NCBI RefSeq assembly: GCF_014196715.1 | Contig: NZ_JACIEF010000001.1 | Location: 912,872-976,871, forward strand | Direction of reading: 5' to 3' | DNA from: Pedobacter zeae | Lineage (GTDB): Bacteria > Bacteroidota > Bacteroidia > Sphingobacteriales > Sphingobacteriaceae | DNA length: 64,000 nt | Part shown: piece by piece, positions 62,247 to 64,000 of the stretch | How the letters are laid out: every line of letters begins with the position of its first letter | Numbering within the stretch: position 1 is the first letter of the stretch | The notes under the pieces: model-generated | Databases searched by the model: none | The model's input: only the letters and a program-made list of their open reading frames with translations | Told to the model about the DNA's origin: nothing | Translations under genes and position numbers: made by a program

Positions 62247-63701
62247 ATGAAATGGCTTACGTCCAGATATGTTTTTCTTTTGGCGGTTATCACACTGATC
62301 ATTAGCCTTTGCCTGCAGTGTGCATGGATCCGGCAACTGTATACGGCGCAAAAGAAATCGGTTGCAACAGCACTCGAATCTATTGTTAGTGATGCTTCAA
62401 GGCGGGTGACCTATCAGAGCATCGCCAGAGGGCATGAGAAAAGCATCCGTTTTCAGCAGTTTTTCCTTTCACCGGAATGGTTAGCGCTCAGGCAGGCTTT
62501 TGACGACCTGAAAGTAGATAACCTGCGTAGCCAGTTTCATTATGGAATTACCAATGATAGTTCGGTAGTAGAAATGAAAATGTCGTTTCTGAACGATCCT
62601 AAAAAGAAAATCAGCCATCGCTCGAGTGCCGTTACCGATGGCAAATCGCAGCAGGAGGTTTCGCTGCAAGATCGGCGCGACCTGAAAGTAATGGACAGTT
62701 TAGTCAACCATCAGCTGGATTTATTGGGTTTGCATATTAATAGAAGTTATGCGCTTTATGATTATGCTGATGGGAAATTGGTAAAAGGCAGGGCGATCCC
62801 TAATGCTTCATCTGCTTTTGTTAGTGGCAAATATACTTATAACCTTAAATTTCAGAACCGGTACCAGCTGGTGGTTCCAACCATAACCTGGTTAATCATT
62901 TATCAGATGAAGTATTATCTCATTTCGTCATTTATGATGTTGGCGCTTACAGCGGCGGCCTTTTACCTGCTGATCAGGCTGATGAAAAAACAGCAGCTTT
63001 ATGCGCAGGCGAAAATGAGTTTTACCAGTAATATGACACATGAGCTCCAAACTCCGATCTCAACGATTGCTGTTGCGCTGGAATCGATCAATAAGTACCA
63101 TTTAATTGAAGAACCCGAAAAGCTGGAAAATTACATCAATATAAGCCGTCACGAATTACAGCGCTTACAGGCAATGATCGAAAAGGTGCTGAAGCAGGAG
63201 CAGATGGATATCGGAAAAACAAAGCTGCAATTCAGTCTCATTGAAATTCAATCTGTGCTGAAACAGGTGACGCGCTCTATGGATATTCAGGTGCGCGAAA
63301 AAAACATGCAACTGTTACTTGCATCCGCCAATGAACCTTATTTTATTAAAGGTGATGCCATGCATATCGCTAATGTATGTTATAACCTGATCGATAATGC
63401 ATTGAAATATTCGCCTGCACAATCGAGGATTGAGGTATCATGCAGTATTGCTGATCATGAGCTAACCATCAGTGTTAAAGATAATGGTCCGGGGATTAAG
63501 GAGATTTATCATCAACAGGTTTTTGAGCGCTTTTTCAGGATTTTTAACCAGGATAATATTCATAATGTGAAAGGCTCTGGGCTGGGGCTTCACTATGTAA
63601 AGCAGGTGGTAACGCTCCACGGCGGACGTGTTGCCCTGCAGAGTAAAATAGGAAAAGGAAGTAATTTTATGATCATTTTGCCCTTGTATGAAGAAAACTA
63701 A
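62247..63701 (+). CDS. Sensor histidine kinase
   Basis: A 484-residue membrane sensor kinase. Two hydrophobic segments flank a ~190-residue extracytoplasmic sensor: residues ~8-28 (VFLLAVITLIISLCLQ) and ~222-245 (YYLISSFMMLALTAAAFYLLI). The dimerisation box MTHELQTPIST holds the phosphoacceptor His265; the catalytic domain has the N box NLIDNALKYSP, the G1 box VKDNGPGI, the F region and the G2 box GSGLGLHYVKQVV. It overlaps the response regulator gene by 14 bases and is divergent from the beta-barrel receptor. Confidence 0.93.
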   Translation: MKWLTSRYVFLLAVITLIISLCLQCAWIRQLYTAQKKSVATALESIVSDASRRVTYQSIARGHEKSIRFQQFFLSPEWLALRQAFDDLKVDNLRSQFHYGITNDSSVVEMKMSFLNDPKKKISHRSSAVTDGKSQQEVSLQDRRDLKVMDSLVNHQLDLLGLHINRSYALYDYADGKLVKGRAIPNASSAFVSGKYTYNLKFQNRYQLVVPTITWLIIYQMKYYLISSFMMLALTAAAFYLLIRLMKKQQLYAQAKMSFTSNMTHELQTPISTIAVALESINKYHLIEEPEKLENYINISRHELQRLQAMIEKVLKQEQMDIGKTKLQFSLIEIQSVLKQVTRSMDIQVREKNMQLLLASANEPYFIKGDAMHIANVCYNLIDNALKYSPAQSRIEVSCSIADHELTISVKDNGPGIKEIYHQQVFERFFRIFNQDNIHNVKGSGLGLHYVKQVVTLHGGRVALQSKIGKGSNFMIILPLYEEN

Positions 63702-64000
63702 GGTTTTATATGCCGAGGATGAGCCTTTTTTGGCGAGGATTGTGCTCGATGGTTTAACCAGTAGTGGTTACGAGGTAAAACTTGCTGCCGACGGAGCGCA
63801 GGCCTGGAAACAATTTTTAGCAGAAAAACCCGATATCTGTGTGTTCGATATTATGATGCCGGAGAAGGATGGTTATACACTGGCAGCTGAAATCAGAAAA
63901 TCAGACCCCAATGTTCCGATTATCTTTTTGAGTGCCAAAGCCCTCACAGAAGATGTGGTGATGGGGTTTAAAAAGGGAGGGAATGACTACCTTAAAAAAC
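63688..64000 (+). CDS. Response regulator, 5' part (cut by window end)
   Basis: The frame opens at ATG 63688 inside the end of the kinase gene and runs off the window at codon 104. The visible part is a receiver domain: acidic pocket in VLYAEDEPFLA, phosphoacceptor Asp54 in CVFDIMMPEKDG, and Ser/Lys sites in IFLSAKA and NDYLKK at the edge. The overlap with the kinase implies a matched pair. An OmpR-type output domain is expected beyond the window, which fits the 10-bp-spaced repeats at 62162, but it cannot be seen here. Confidence 0.9.
   Translation, partial: MKKTKVLYAEDEPFLARIVLDGLTSSGYEVKLAADGAQAWKQFLAEKPDICVFDIMMPEKDGYTLAAEIRKSDPNVPIIFLSAKALTEDVVMGFKKGGNDYLKK

Noticed and set aside
1..64000. 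tRNA or rRNA genes
   Set aside because: No cloverleaf-like or conserved rRNA sequence was seen in any intergenic region by eye; a short tRNA could still be missed.

Overview
The window looks like a chromosomal segment of a Bacteroidota bacterium in the Sphingobacteriaceae, most likely Pedobacter or a close relative. This rests on gene content and signals: GLPGLI, DUF3857 and OMP_b-brl_3 family proteins, SCxx lipoproteins, many non-ATG starts with little Shine-Dalgarno signal, and the Bacteroidota -7 promoter box TAnnTTTG upstream of many genes. No tRNA, rRNA, CRISPR array, prophage or intact insertion sequence was seen. Genus assignment is inference.

Layout. 1-1.35 kb: 3' end of phytoene synthase abutting IPP isomerase (carotenoid/isoprenoid). 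1.6-4 kb: small KTSC and membrane proteins, then a HipA-like kinase overlapping a DUF3037 gene. 4-8 kb: an SF1 helicase convergent with topoisomerase III. 8-15 kb: an L,D-transpeptidase, an SDR/DUF2867 protein, a 40-residue membrane peptide and two tandem exported DUF3857 transglutaminase-like proteins, one of which has lost its catalytic Cys and His. 15-25 kb: ExoX-like exonuclease, M1 peptidase, QueG, a GNAT-nitrilase fusion, a frameshifted GxxExxY gene, RuvB, 3-hydroxybutyryl-CoA dehydrogenase, PdxH and YqgE. 25-29 kb: a DUF2975/HTH pair, purK-purE and a divergent HI0933-like flavoprotein. 30-41 kb: B12-type radical SAM protein, TolB-amidohydrolase, RecQ, an MFS transporter, a LutA-like protein and a GLPGLI protein. 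42-47 kb: acyltransferase-lipoprotein pair, then the conserved thrS-infC-rpmI-rplT translation operon. 47-52 kb: YegP, a metzincin-like lipoprotein with a discoidin domain, and an exonuclease/CBS-DUF294 pair. 52-57 kb: a complete glycerol module (glpF-glpK-glpD) with a divergent GlpR-type repressor. 57-64 kb: a lone receiver protein, a zinc-type alcohol dehydrogenase relative with a divergent AraC regulator, and an outer-membrane beta-barrel receptor divergent from a histidine kinase/response regulator pair that runs off the window.

Most of the window is housekeeping and accessory metabolism, not a defence or mobile island. The most distinctive signals are regulatory or repeat-based. They are four GTTAA direct repeats at exact 10-bp spacing between the beta-barrel receptor and its two-component system; a dispersed family of CGTCAT...ATGACG hairpin elements mostly in convergent gaps, with one related copy inside the radical SAM reading frame; a symmetric pair of face-to-face -7 boxes between purK and the flavoprotein gene; palindromes in front of glpR and the DUF2975/HTH pair; and two GCAAACGTTTG boxes upstream of the metalloprotease. 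No wholly new multi-gene system can be claimed from sequence alone. The HipA-like/DUF3037 pair and the receptor/two-component locus are the best candidates for follow-up.
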